Assembly (NCBI RefSeq): GCF_000430825.1
Contig: NZ_AUMT01000004.1
Location: 1-64,000, forward strand
DNA length: 64,000 nucleotides
Origin: Chryseobacterium daeguense DSM 19388
GTDB taxonomy: Bacteria; Bacteroidota; Bacteroidia; Flavobacteriales; Weeksellaceae
Direction of reading: 5' to 3'
The notes under the pieces were generated by a model, which ran no database searches, had not been told where the DNA came from, and was given only the letters and a program-made list of their open reading frames with translations. The position numbers and the translations under genes are program-made. Position 1 is the stretch's first letter, and the number at the start of each line of letters is the position of its first letter. Below are positions 6,547 through 15,221 of this stretch, one piece after another.

Positions 6547-9351
6547 ATGAAAAAAATAATAATATTTCTGTTGTTTTTATTCTCTGCTATCACTTTTGCA
6601 CAAACTACAAAAACGTTTTTTACCTGTCCAATGGATCCCGAAGTGGTATCCTCAAGGCCTGGAGACTGCCCAAAATGCGGAATGACTTTAGTAAGAAAAA
6701 CGATCGTCATAAAACCGAAAGTCATAGCAAAGCCACAGGTAAAAACTTTACCGAAAAAGGAAATAAAAGCAACGGAAATTAAAAATACCGTTAAACTAGG
6801 AATTGAGAAAAAGGTTGATGTTAAAAAAACAAAGAAACCCAAGGAAACCTACAAAACCAAAATTGTCAAACCAAACTTAAATTATCAAAAACCAATACAA
6901 TTTAAAACTCAAGCTTTACAAGATTCTAAAACTAACCCTAAAACTCAGTCTCAATCTCAAAAATTCACCTGCCCGATGCATCCGGAAGTAATTTCTGATC
7001 AACCCGGAAAATGCCCGAAATGTGGGATGGATTTGGTTGAAATTGAAAATCATTCCAAGCTTCAATCTGAACCTGAAACTGAAAATTCTGTTTTAAAAAG
7101 AAATTCAGAAAACGGGAAGGTAAGCTTCGGCGGGAAAACGGTTCGTTACGATTTATATGTAAAAGATACGATTGTAAATTTTACAGGAAAAAACCGCCGG
7201 GCAATTGCTGTAAACGGAAAATTGCAGGCTCCGACTTTATATTTTACAGAAGGAGATACAGCAGAAATATACCTTCACAATATGCTGAAGGAAAACACAG
7301 GCTTTCACTGGCACGGTGTGATTTTACCAAACGAGCATGATGGAGTTCCGTATCTTACGACAAAGCCTGTACAACCGGGAGAAACTCATTTATATAAATT
7401 CAAAGTTTCCCAAAACGGAACATATTGGTATCACTCTCATGAAGCACTTCAGGAACAAATCGGGATGAACGGGATTTTGGTTTTTCAAAAAAGGGAAGGT
7501 GATCCAAAGGTGAATTATACCAAAGAAATTCCTGTATTGCTGGGAGATTGGAGTGATGAAAATCCGGTACAGATTGCAAGAAGGCTTCACATGGCAAATA
7601 CGGATTGGTACGCGATCAAAAAAAATGCAGTTCAGAGTTATTGGGAAGCCATAAAATCTGGAAATTTCGGTACAAAAGCCCTTAATGAATGGAAAAGAAT
7701 GGAAGCGATGGATGTAAGTGATGTTTATTATGATAAATTTCTTATCAATGGACTTCCAAGTTCAGATTATTCTCATTTGAAAAAGGGAGATAAGGTCAGG
7801 CTGAGAGTTGCCAACGGAGGTTCGTCAACCTATTTCTGGCTGAATTTCGGCGGTGGAAAAATAAAAGTCGTTGAGAATGACGGAAATGATGTGGTTCCTG
7901 TGGAAGTAGATCGTCTTATTGTCGGGATGTCTGAAACATACGATATTGAAGTAACAATCCCTGAAGACAAAAGTTTTGAATTTAGGGCAACGTCTGAAGA
8001 CAGAATAGGTCATGCCTCACTTTGGCTGGGTTCCGGCGAGAAAATGAAAGCCCCGGATTTACCAAGGTTAAAGCTTTTTGAAGGTATGAAAATGATGAAC
8101 GGGATGATGGAGATGAGCGGAAATATGAAGCCGATGAACATGACGATGAGTAATCAAATGATGGATATGAATGAAGTAATGTATCCCGAACTGCCTGAAA
8201 GCCAGAGAAAAATGACGATGAAGCACATGAATGAAATGATGGGAATTAAAGCAGACAAAGAAAATCATTCTAATCATTCAGGGATGAATATGACTGAGGA
8301 AAAATCTATTAAACGATTGGCTTATAATATGTTGAAATCGCCGGAAAAAACAATTCTTCCCACCGAAAATGTGAGAGAATTAAAATTTACGCTGGAAGGA
8401 AACATGAACCACTATTTGTGGACATTAGATAACAAAACCGTTACAGAAACGGATAAAATCTTGGTTAAAAAAGGAGAAATTCTGAGAATTACGATGTATA
8501 ATAATTCTATGATGCGCCACCCAATGCACCTTCATGGCCATGATTTTAGATTGATCAATTCAAAAGGAGAATATTCACCTTTGAAAAATGTGGTTGATAT
8601 TATGCCGATGGAAACCAATACGATTGAGTTTGCTGCGAATCAGGATGGTGACTGGTTTTTCCACTGCCACATTCTATATCACATGATGGCGGGAATGGGA
8701 AGGATTTTCAGTTATGAAAATTCTGAACCGAATCCCCAGCTTCCCAATAGAAAACTAGCATGGAAAAACTTTCTTAAAGACAACAGAATGATCAGTTCTA
8801 TGGCAATGCTGGATATCAACAGTAATAAAATTCATGCAGAAACAATGACGATGTTCGGGCCACGCTGGGCCAATCTGAATGAATTTCATACCAATTGGGA
8901 TTTCAATCATTTTGATGGAAATTTTAAAGTAGGAAAATTTTTAGGAAAATTCCAGTGGGCACTTCCTTATGCGGGCTTTAGAATTCAAAAAAATCATCAG
9001 ATCATGGAAAGACAAATGATGGAAGATATGGGAATGGAATTTCATGGTAAGAAAACATGGTTCGGGCAGCAAAAAGCCTCAAAAACCCGCGGAGCTTTTA
9101 TTCTGGGAATGCAATATCTTTTGCCGATGCTGATTACGGCTGATGCAAGTGTTGACCAAAACGGAAAAGTATTATTGGAATTAAGTAGGGAAGATATTCC
9201 GCTTTCCAGAAGACTGAGAGGAAATTTTACCGTAAATTCTGATGGTGAATTCAATACAGGGTTGCGATATATCTTACAAAAATGGCTGTCTGTATCCGGA
9301 AACTATGACAACGAAATGGGATGGGGAGCCGGAATTACCTTAACCTATTAA
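6547..9351 (+). CDS. Multicopper oxidase with two heavy-metal-binding domains and a CopB-like C-terminal region
   Basis: A 934-residue exported protein, much longer than a typical CopA oxidase (about 600). Order of parts: signal peptide; heavy-metal-binding domain 1 near residues 26-49 (TCPMDPEV...CPKCGMTLV); a Lys-rich linker; domain 2 near 140-164 (TCPMHPEV...CPKCGMDLV); and a multicopper oxidase core. The core has copper-site motifs HWHG (about 254), WYHSH (about 295), HPMHLHGHDF (about 658) and HCHILYHMMAGMGR (about 706), and a Met-rich insert at about 510-585 resembling the copper-binding loops of CopA/CueO. About 200 residues after the oxidase core (FGPRWANLNEFHTNWDFNHF, then a GMQYLLPML...ITLTY end) resemble the outer-membrane CopB barrel. 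Oxidation of Cu(I) in the periplasm is inferred. Confidence 0.9.
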   Translation: MKKIIIFLLFLFSAITFAQTTKTFFTCPMDPEVVSSRPGDCPKCGMTLVRKTIVIKPKVIAKPQVKTLPKKEIKATEIKNTVKLGIEKKVDVKKTKKPKETYKTKIVKPNLNYQKPIQFKTQALQDSKTNPKTQSQSQKFTCPMHPEVISDQPGKCPKCGMDLVEIENHSKLQSEPETENSVLKRNSENGKVSFGGKTVRYDLYVKDTIVNFTGKNRRAIAVNGKLQAPTLYFTEGDTAEIYLHNMLKENTGFHWHGVILPNEHDGVPYLTTKPVQPGETHLYKFKVSQNGTYWYHSHEALQEQIGMNGILVFQKREGDPKVNYTKEIPVLLGDWSDENPVQIARRLHMANTDWYAIKKNAVQSYWEAIKSGNFGTKALNEWKRMEAMDVSDVYYDKFLINGLPSSDYSHLKKGDKVRLRVANGGSSTYFWLNFGGGKIKVVENDGNDVVPVEVDRLIVGMSETYDIEVTIPEDKSFEFRATSEDRIGHASLWLGSGEKMKAPDLPRLKLFEGMKMMNGMMEMSGNMKPMNMTMSNQMMDMNEVMYPELPESQRKMTMKHMNEMMGIKADKENHSNHSGMNMTEEKSIKRLAYNMLKSPEKTILPTENVRELKFTLEGNMNHYLWTLDNKTVTETDKILVKKGEILRITMYNNSMMRHPMHLHGHDFRLINSKGEYSPLKNVVDIMPMETNTIEFAANQDGDWFFHCHILYHMMAGMGRIFSYENSEPNPQLPNRKLAWKNFLKDNRMISSMAMLDINSNKIHAETMTMFGPRWANLNEFHTNWDFNHFDGNFKVGKFLGKFQWALPYAGFRIQKNHQIMERQMMEDMGMEFHGKKTWFGQQKASKTRGAFILGMQYLLPMLITADASVDQNGKVLLELSREDIPLSRRLRGNFTVNSDGEFNTGLRYILQKWLSVSGNYDNEMGWGAGITLTY

Positions 9352-9355
9352 AAAT

Positions 9356-9384
9356 AAAGGAACTCAAAATGAGTTCCTTTTTCA
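9356..9384. terminator. Intrinsic terminator, bidirectional
   Basis: AAAGGAACTC (9356-9365) pairs with GAGTTCCTTT (9371-9380), followed by TTC. It separates the oxidase from the convergent gene ending at 9396. Confidence 0.8.
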
Positions 9385-9395
9385 GCAAAATTCAA

Positions 9396-10193
9396 TTATT
9401 TAAGTTTGATAATTGTAACGCTTGACAGGCTATTACTGTCATAATTTACGGTTCCGTTATAAGTGCTTCCGTCTTTCCATCTTTTTGACTGCAGTGTAAG
9501 AATCTGTCCTGCATTGGCATAAACATAAGAGTTTGAGCTAAAGGCAAATCTTCCGCTGATATTGATCCGGCTTGGGTCATACTGTGGCGGAAGTGTGGAA
9601 ATGCTGGATGAAGCGAGTGAACCGTCAAGATTAAAGTAAATGTAATCGTAAACTTCTGAATCTTCTGTGGCGGGATTCTGTCTTAAAGCAAGATTAAGCG
9701 AAATGAGATATAATCCGGTCTGTTTTATTCTGAGCTGATAATTATTTACCTTTTCAAAAATATTGGGATCATCGTTAAAGCTTGGCGTATTGAAAATATC
9801 AATATTTGCAGGTGAGCTCGTTGATGCAGAATTAAAATTAGTTGTGCTTGAAGAGGAATTTGTGAATTTTACGGCCTTTGCGCGTGGTTCTCCCATACTT
9901 GAAGGATACAGCCATTCTCCGTTGTACCACTGATAGACCCCTGGAAATACGGCAAAAGAATCTGTGCCGCTGCTTGCTGTGTTGAAAACCAGGGTTCCGT
10001 TCGGGATATTTCCGGATAAAGGCAATTTATTATTAGTTGCCACAAGAGCAACACGCGGAATAAGAACTCCTTTGTTGGTACTTGTAATGTCCAGAACCGC
10101 CGACGATACAGGATTTGAAGTACCTATTCCCACCTGTCCAGATAGAGGTAAAAGTGGAAGAAGAGTAAGAAATAACTGATAAGATTTTTTCAT
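9396..10193 (-). CDS. Secreted protein with jelly-roll-like end, paralog 3 of a tandem trio
   Basis: A 265-residue protein with a signal peptide (KKSYQLFLTLLPLLPLSG). The N-terminal module QVGIGTSNPVSSAVLDITST-NKGVLIPR is shared by many flavobacterial surface proteins. A linker (GTLVFNTASS...GVYQWYNGEW) leads to a C-terminal beta-rich domain whose spacing (TGLYLISLNLAL...YVYANAGQILTL...SSVTIIKL) resembles C1q/TNF-type jelly rolls. There is no type IX sorting tail. It is last in a minus-strand operon of three paralogs. The function is unknown; a surface structural or adhesive role is possible. Confidence 0.7.
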   Translation of the reverse strand: MKKSYQLFLTLLPLLPLSGQVGIGTSNPVSSAVLDITSTNKGVLIPRVALVATNNKLPLSGNIPNGTLVFNTASSGTDSFAVFPGVYQWYNGEWLYPSSMGEPRAKAVKFTNSSSSTTNFNSASTSSPANIDIFNTPSFNDDPNIFEKVNNYQLRIKQTGLYLISLNLALRQNPATEDSEVYDYIYFNLDGSLASSSISTLPPQYDPSRINISGRFAFSSNSYVYANAGQILTLQSKRWKDGSTYNGTVNYDSNSLSSVTIIKLK

Positions 10194-10207
10194 GATTTCT
10201 GTTTAAA

Positions 10208-11004
10208 TTATCGGATACGGAGAACGGCAATACTTGAATCACCACTTGCATGAAACCTTACGTCTGCATCACCATATCCTGAAGAAAAAGTTCCGTCTGT
10301 TTTTTTGATTCTTATGCTGATGATATCTCCGGCGTTCAGCTGCAGATATTCTGTGAAAGAATGGGAAAATAGTCCGCGATTGCCGTTTACAGAGGCCGTT
10401 TCTTCGGGAGAAAATACCTGTTCTGTACCTGCAGGAAGACCATTTACAAAAATTCTGGAAGTCAGGGACACCATAGAGCTGCTTCCACTGCTGAGCCTGT
10501 CGAAAGACAGCAGGGAAGAAATTGAATATAGTCCCTGTCTTTTAATAGTTAAGGTTTGTGCTGCCGTATTTACGGTGTAGATATGGCTTGTTTCGTTATA
10601 GATCTTATTTCCGAACAGCTTTACATTCTGCCAGCTGGTGGAGTTATAATTGGTAGAAGTTTCAGAATTAGTGTACTTTAATGTAGCGGTTTCAAAATTG
10701 GTGCTCAGGCTTGTCCATTGTTGATCTTCTGAGCTCCACCAGTAGATTCCGGGGCTGATAAGATTAGGAAAACTGCCTGCAGTTGCGGTATTAAATACAA
10801 AAGTTCCTGTCGGGATATTAGCCGGCAGCGGAGTAGTAGACGTTCTTGATACCAGTGGAATTCTTGGAAAAAGAAGTCCTTTGTTATTAGTTCCCATCTG
10901 GAGCATTACGCCATCCGGAATTGTGCTTGTAGCAACTCCTACCTGGCTGAAAGCTCCTGAAAATAAACTGGATATAAAAGTAGAGTGAAGATTTTTTTTC
11001 CCAT
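10208..11004 (-). pseudogene. Secreted jelly-roll-like protein, paralog 2, frameshifted in an A8 tract
   Basis: The main frame (10208-10906, 232 codons) lacks a signal peptide. The natural start is the ATG at 11004-11002, one base after the stop of the upstream paralog. From it the reading is MGKK and then a stop after 21 codons. If the run of eight A (T8 on the plus strand, 10992-10999) had nine, it would read through a signal peptide (MGKKNLHSTFISSLFSGAFS), QVGVATSTIPDG and into the body. The C-terminal part has C1q-like landmarks (GLYSISSLLSF, FVNGLPAG, LQLNAGDIISIRI). This is either a sequencing error, a true null, or slippage-mediated on/off switching. Confidence 0.75.
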
Positions 11005-11005
11005 T

Positions 11006-11761
11006 TTATCTTATTTTTTCAATTGAAATTGTAGAAGTGTTGGCATTTCTGAAATAGACATCTGTATTAGGATCAATCTCATAAGATCTTACCCGAAGCG
11101 TGTAACCGGCAACATTAATGGGTACGTAGACCACGAATGCCCGGCTGTTGGGCTGCGCACTGATGGCTCTTCCAGGCACATATAAATTATCCGTCACAAT
11201 ATTCTCAAGATTATTAACAAGAATTTCTATTCCGAAATTATCCCGGTTTCCGTTGGAAAAAAGATCCAGATTAAGGATCAATTTGTAATAGCCTGTTTCA
11301 TTAATTTTTAAAGTGGAATTGTCTACTTTCTGATACAGTGCGGGATTATTATTAAACCTTACATTGGCAAAAAGATCTGTCATAACTCCACTTCCGGAAT
11401 TGATATTAGAAGTCGTGTTCTGATTTGAAAACAAAGCTGTTTCGCTTGCATTTCTCTGCTGAACTTTCACCCAAGCCGGAATAGAATTGTCCCAATAGTA
11501 TAACCCCGGACTTACAGCCGTAGTTCCTGCTCCTGCAATGGTTGTATTGTAAACAGTTAATCCTGTTACGGGCGTCCCGGTTACGGGTGCAAAAACAGAA
11601 GTTGAAGTAAGGCTTACATTTGGAAGTGAAACTCCCTTATTATTACTGTCTACCTGAAGCACAATTCCCGGTTGGATAGTAGGTGTTCCTATACCTATCT
11701 GTGCTGAAATATTGAAAAAAATGTTTACTAAAAGTGGGAAAACAAAATAAAATTTCCTCAT
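11006..11761 (-). CDS. Secreted protein with jelly-roll-like end, paralog 1 (first gene of the trio)
   Basis: A 251-residue protein with a signal peptide (RKFYFVFPLLVNIFFNISA), then QIGIGTPTIQPGIVLQVDSN-NKGVSLPNVSLTS, a GLTVYNTT...GLYYWDNSIPAWV linker, and a beta-rich C-terminus (TGYYKLILNLDLF, FVVYVPINVAGYTLRV, TSTISIEKI). It is the promoter-proximal member of the three-gene array; the next gene starts one base after its stop. The 259 bases upstream (11762-12020) are very AT-rich with no other gene, and presumably hold the promoter. The function is unknown. Confidence 0.72.
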   Translation of the reverse strand: MRKFYFVFPLLVNIFFNISAQIGIGTPTIQPGIVLQVDSNNKGVSLPNVSLTSTSVFAPVTGTPVTGLTVYNTTIAGAGTTAVSPGLYYWDNSIPAWVKVQQRNASETALFSNQNTTSNINSGSGVMTDLFANVRFNNNPALYQKVDNSTLKINETGYYKLILNLDLFSNGNRDNFGIEILVNNLENIVTDNLYVPGRAISAQPNSRAFVVYVPINVAGYTLRVRSYEIDPNTDVYFRNANTSTISIEKIR

Positions 11762-12020
11762 AATTGTGTTATCAAGTTATTGTGAATTTTAGTCAAAAAT
11801 AGAATTTATTTTTCATTCAACAAATACTTGAATAAATATTGTAAATTGTTTATTTTCAATAATTTGTGATTTAAATATTTTGATTTTTAAATCTCTTTTA
11901 AATGACATAAATCAATGAAAATAATTATAGATTTTATTGATTGATATTGATTTTATTTAGTTGAAAATTTTAAAAAAAATTCACCCAAACGTGTAAAATT
12001 TAGGGAAAGATAACTTAAGA

Positions 12021-13139
12021 TTATTTTTCCAGTTTAATGATTTTTTCAACCAGCTGTTGATTCATTTTCTCAGGAACCAACCGCATCAAAAAGTTTCTTA
12101 CTGAATTTCCTTTTTCCCATTGAGATATTTTCCCTATTTTCCAGCTTGTTTCTACAATATAATCTACTTTTTTTCTTCTTATTGACTGGAATTTTTCGAA
12201 AACTTCATTAATGTTATCAGTTATATCCATTAATTTTCCAATAATATAGGCATCTTCAATGGACTGACAGGCTCCCTGGCCCATGTTTGGGGTAGTGGCA
12301 TGCGCTGCATCACCTATCAGGCAAAGGTTTTCAGAATGCCATTTGGATATAGGAGAGAGATCAATAATATCATTGATGATAATATTTTCCAGAGGTGTGG
12401 CTTCAAGAATTTTTAGAATGATGGGATGAAAGTTCTTAAAAATATCGATGAGATTAATGGTGTCGTCGAATTTTTTTTTATTAGTCAATGCGTACCAATA
12501 TACTTTTTTCCGGGAAATTTTTACAAAACCGAACCTTTTTGCTTTTCCCCATGCTTCAAATGCTTCCTGATGGAATGATTCAGGTAAATCAAATTCCACG
12601 AGACCGCGCCAGCAGATTTGTTCAGCATTCCGAATTTTCCCGGGTTCGATAATCTGATCTCTTACTTTTGATTTTATTCCATCGGCTCCAAAAATAATTT
12701 TGCTTTCAATTTCTTGTTTATTGTCAAATGTAAGAATATAGTTTTCCTTTTTTTGAATTTGAATTAAAGTATGATTAAGTTTAATGTGTTCAAAGCCAAT
12801 TTTTTCAGCTAAAATTTTCTGCAATTCTGCTCTGTGGATAGCTACATTGCAGGAGTTGTATTTCTTTTCGAGTTTAAGGGCATTGGTCTTTAAGATGGGT
12901 TTTAAACTTTCATCAGTTATGGAAATCCCATGAATTTTATTTCCTGCGTTTTCAATTTTACCTTTTACATTTAATTGGTCAAAAATCTGCATCGCATTGA
13001 TGGCCATCATAATTCCGGCTCCTACGGGTTTTATTTCCGGTGCGGATTCATAAATGGTGAAATTCATATTCCGTTGTTTCAGAATATTTCCCAGCGTTAA
13101 ACCGCCTATGCCTGCTCCGATAATTGATACTTCATCCAT
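12021..13139 (-). CDS. FAD-dependent monooxygenase (PHBH/UbiH-like fold)
   Basis: A 372-residue flavoprotein of the aromatic-hydroxylase class. It has the N-terminal dinucleotide motif IIGAGIGGLTLG, the second FAD motif IFGADGIKSKVRD near residue 150, and the C-terminal LCLIGDAAHATTPNMGQGAC motif that binds the FAD ribityl/pyrophosphate. The family uses NAD(P)H and oxygen to hydroxylate small aromatic or heterocyclic substrates, tetracyclines in the TetX branch; the substrate here is unknown. Its start overlaps the stop of the upstream lipoprotein gene by one base, so the two are translationally linked. Confidence 0.88.
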   Translation of the reverse strand: MDEVSIIGAGIGGLTLGNILKQRNMNFTIYESAPEIKPVGAGIMMAINAMQIFDQLNVKGKIENAGNKIHGISITDESLKPILKTNALKLEKKYNSCNVAIHRAELQKILAEKIGFEHIKLNHTLIQIQKKENYILTFDNKQEIESKIIFGADGIKSKVRDQIIEPGKIRNAEQICWRGLVEFDLPESFHQEAFEAWGKAKRFGFVKISRKKVYWYALTNKKKFDDTINLIDIFKNFHPIILKILEATPLENIIINDIIDLSPISKWHSENLCLIGDAAHATTPNMGQGACQSIEDAYIIGKLMDITDNINEVFEKFQSIRRKKVDYIVETSWKIGKISQWEKGNSVRNFLMRLVPEKMNQQLVEKIIKLEK

Positions 13140-13729
13140 TATTTAAGGTTTTTCAATTCATTGATTAATTGATTTTGCTTTTTGATGAAATTTTCTAAGC
13201 TGTCTGCTTTTAAAGGATGTTCATTTTGGTATTTCTCAATTTCCGGGAGGGTTTTCCTGATCTTGAAAGCATTATAGTAACCAAAAAGGTTATAATAATT
13301 CATATTTACCTGACGCTTGATATTATTTAATTTTTTAACTTTTATATCATAATTCTCGGCACTGTTCTTAACAAGATTTACTATTTCTTTTTTCAAGAGA
13401 GAATCTTTTATATTATTTGCATAGGCTTTAGCAGTTGAATAATAATCTTCTGATTTAGAAATAATTTCATTATGCAGATCGGTGATTATTCGACTGTCAT
13501 TTTGAAGGGACAGAAACCGTTTATCAAGATTTTTCAGGTCTTCATTATTTTTAATTTGTTCATAATATATTGCGTCAAGCATTGATTGGGTCTTGGATAA
13601 TCTTTTTATGGGAATACTGGATTCTGTATTCTCTACAGCATTTTCAATAAGATGTTCATTTTCATTTTTTTGTTCTTTACAGGAAAATAGTAATGAAAGC
13701 AGAGTAGCAGTAAGAAAGATTTTTCTCAT
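13139..13729 (-). CDS. Lipoprotein with predicted coiled-coil body
   Basis: A 196-residue protein with a lipoprotein signal ending LLSLLFSC (lipobox cysteine at residue 17), then a charged, helix-rich body with heptad-like spacing (repeated Leu/Ile within long runs of Lys, Glu and Asn). It is presumably anchored in the inner or outer membrane and faces the periplasm. No known domain is recognised. It is co-transcribed with the downstream FAD monooxygenase. A functional link between them is not evident. Confidence 0.75.
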   Translation of the reverse strand: MRKIFLTATLLSLLFSCKEQKNENEHLIENAVENTESSIPIKRLSKTQSMLDAIYYEQIKNNEDLKNLDKRFLSLQNDSRIITDLHNEIISKSEDYYSTAKAYANNIKDSLLKKEIVNLVKNSAENYDIKVKKLNNIKRQVNMNYYNLFGYYNAFKIRKTLPEIEKYQNEHPLKADSLENFIKKQNQLINELKNLK

Positions 13730-13772
13730 GGTTAGTTTAATTTTATTTAAAATATCATGGTTAAAATTAATA

Positions 13773-13803
13773 CAAAAAAAATAGAGCCTGATTTTTCAGG
13801 CTC
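13773..13803 (-). terminator. Intrinsic terminator of rpoD
   Basis: GAGCCTG (13784-13790) pairs with CAGGCTC (13797-13803) over a 6-base loop. On the minus strand the hairpin is followed by TATTTTTTTT. Confidence 0.85.
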
Positions 13804-13826
13804 CGATATTTATTGTTTCGTTAAAA

Positions 13827-14693
13827 TTATTTACCCAAATAAGATTTTAAGATCTTACTTCTGGTATTGTGCTTCAATCTCTTGATCGCTTTTTCTTTGA
13901 TCTGGCGAACTCTCTCTCTCGTAAGGTCGAAAGTTTCACCAATTTCTTCTAAGGTCATCGGATGCTTGCCGTTTAACCCGAAGTACAATCTTACAAGATC
14001 AGCCTCTCTTGGCGTCAAAGTATTCAATGCTCTTTCAATTTCAATCTGAAGAGATTCCAGCATCAGATCCTTGTCCGGACTTGGAGATTCCCCTGAACGT
14101 AAAACGTCATATAGGTTAGAATCTTCACCTTCTACCAAAGGTGCATCCATAGACAAATGTCTACCGGAATTTTTCATTGATTCCTTAATATCTTCTTCGC
14201 TCATGTCAAGAACTTCAGCCAATTCTTCCGGAGAAGGCGGTCTTTCATTTTCCTGTTCAAGGTGAGCGTAAGCTTTATTGATTTTGTTGATTGAACCAAT
14301 TTTATTTAATGGCAATCTTACAATTCTCGACTGTTCTGCCAAGGCCTGTAAAATTGACTGACGAATCCACCAAACCGCGTAAGAGATAAATTTGAAACCT
14401 CTGGTCTCATCATATCTTTTTGCAGCTTTCATAAGTCCTAAGTTACCTTCATTGATCAGATCGGGTAAAGAAAGACCTTGGTTTTGATACTGTTTTGATA
14501 CAGAAACTACGAAACGAAGGTTGGCTTTAATCAGTTTTTCCAAAGCGGCTCTGTCACCTGCACGGATTCTTTGTGCCAATTCTACTTCTTCGTCTGCAGT
14601 AATCAATTCTACCTTACCAATTTCCTGCAAATACTTGTCTAATGAAGCAGTTTCCCTGTTGGTAACCTGCTTAGTAATTTTTAACTGTCTCAT
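13827..14693 (-). CDS. rpoD: Primary RNA polymerase sigma factor (Bacteroidetes RpoD/SigA type)
   Basis: This 288-residue housekeeping sigma factor lacks region 1.1, as is normal in Bacteroidetes. Region 1.2 lies at about residues 15-50 ([16 protein letters not shown]), region 2 at 58-127 with [39 protein letters not shown] and [13 protein letters not shown], region 3 at 135-200, and region 4 at 225-285 with [20 protein letters not shown], which contacts the -35/-33 element. It directs core polymerase to TAnnTTTG-type promoters such as those noted in this window. It is monocistronic and closed by a strong terminator. Confidence 0.97.
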   Translation of the reverse strand: MRQLKITKQVTNRETASLDKYLQEIGKVELITADEEVELAQRIRAGDRAALEKLIKANLRFVVSVSKQYQNQGLSLPDLINEGNLGLMKAAKRYDETRGFKFISYAVWWIRQSILQALAEQSRIVRLPLNKIGSINKINKAYAHLEQENERPPSPEELAEVLDMSEEDIKESMKNSGRHLSMDAPLVEGEDSNLYDVLRSGESPSPDKDLMLESLQIEIERALNTLTPREADLVRLYFGLNGKHPMTLEEIGETFDLTRERVRQIKEKAIKRLKHNTRSKILKSYLGK

Positions 14694-15221
14694 CTATTTT
14701 ATCCTCAAAAAAGAGTTAGTATATATTATACGTTTCAAAAGGTGAAAAGGTTACACATGTTTCAATTATTTTTTATTTATTTAAATTAAAATTCAAAAAT
14801 TAGTTGTAAATTATGGCTCTCATGTCACAGAACGGCGATTTTATCATTTCCGGCTTCCTATAAATTTTGAAAAAACAGTGTAGAGTAGTTGTTGTCAGTA
14901 AAATTGTATTGGGAGCTTTATCCCGCTTTCCGTTGCAATTCCTCATTACGCGGCTCCGCTTCGCTCCGCCGCTCCATTCCGGGATTTTCACTGCAATCGG
15001 GGCTAGGGCAGCAGGACTGGTGGCTTCGAGAGCCTCAGCCACCATAGAAAGGCAGTCTTTCAAACAATATGCACCTCAATACAATTAAAAAATAGTGCAA
15101 ATTCTTATTAAACCTTCAAGGTTTTTAATTTGACTTTAAAAACAAAAAAGCGAAACCAAAAAGTTCCGCTCTTATATTTTCCATGTTTGACAATCGGCTA
15201 AACCATCACCCGTCAACTATT
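14694..15221. other. Long intergenic region with a GC-rich, structured island
   Basis: There is no convincing gene here. The flanks are AT-rich, but bases 14911-15060 are strikingly GC-rich for this genome and contain nested inverted segments: GCGGC (14950-14954) with GCCGC (14968-14972), and GGTGGC (15019-15024) with GCCACC (15038-15043). Read on the minus strand, two similar half-modules appear: GATTGCAGTGAAAATCCCGG and GAATTGCAACGGAAAGCGGG. Such modules are inferred to be a dispersed flavobacterial repeat or structured RNA. An open frame on the minus strand (14800-15063) has no recognisable family and is probably incidental. Confidence 0.45.

Noticed and set aside
14800..15063. 87-residue minus-strand protein candidate
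   Set aside because: No family resemblance, odd composition, and it coincides with the GC-rich palindromic island, which explains the open frame better.
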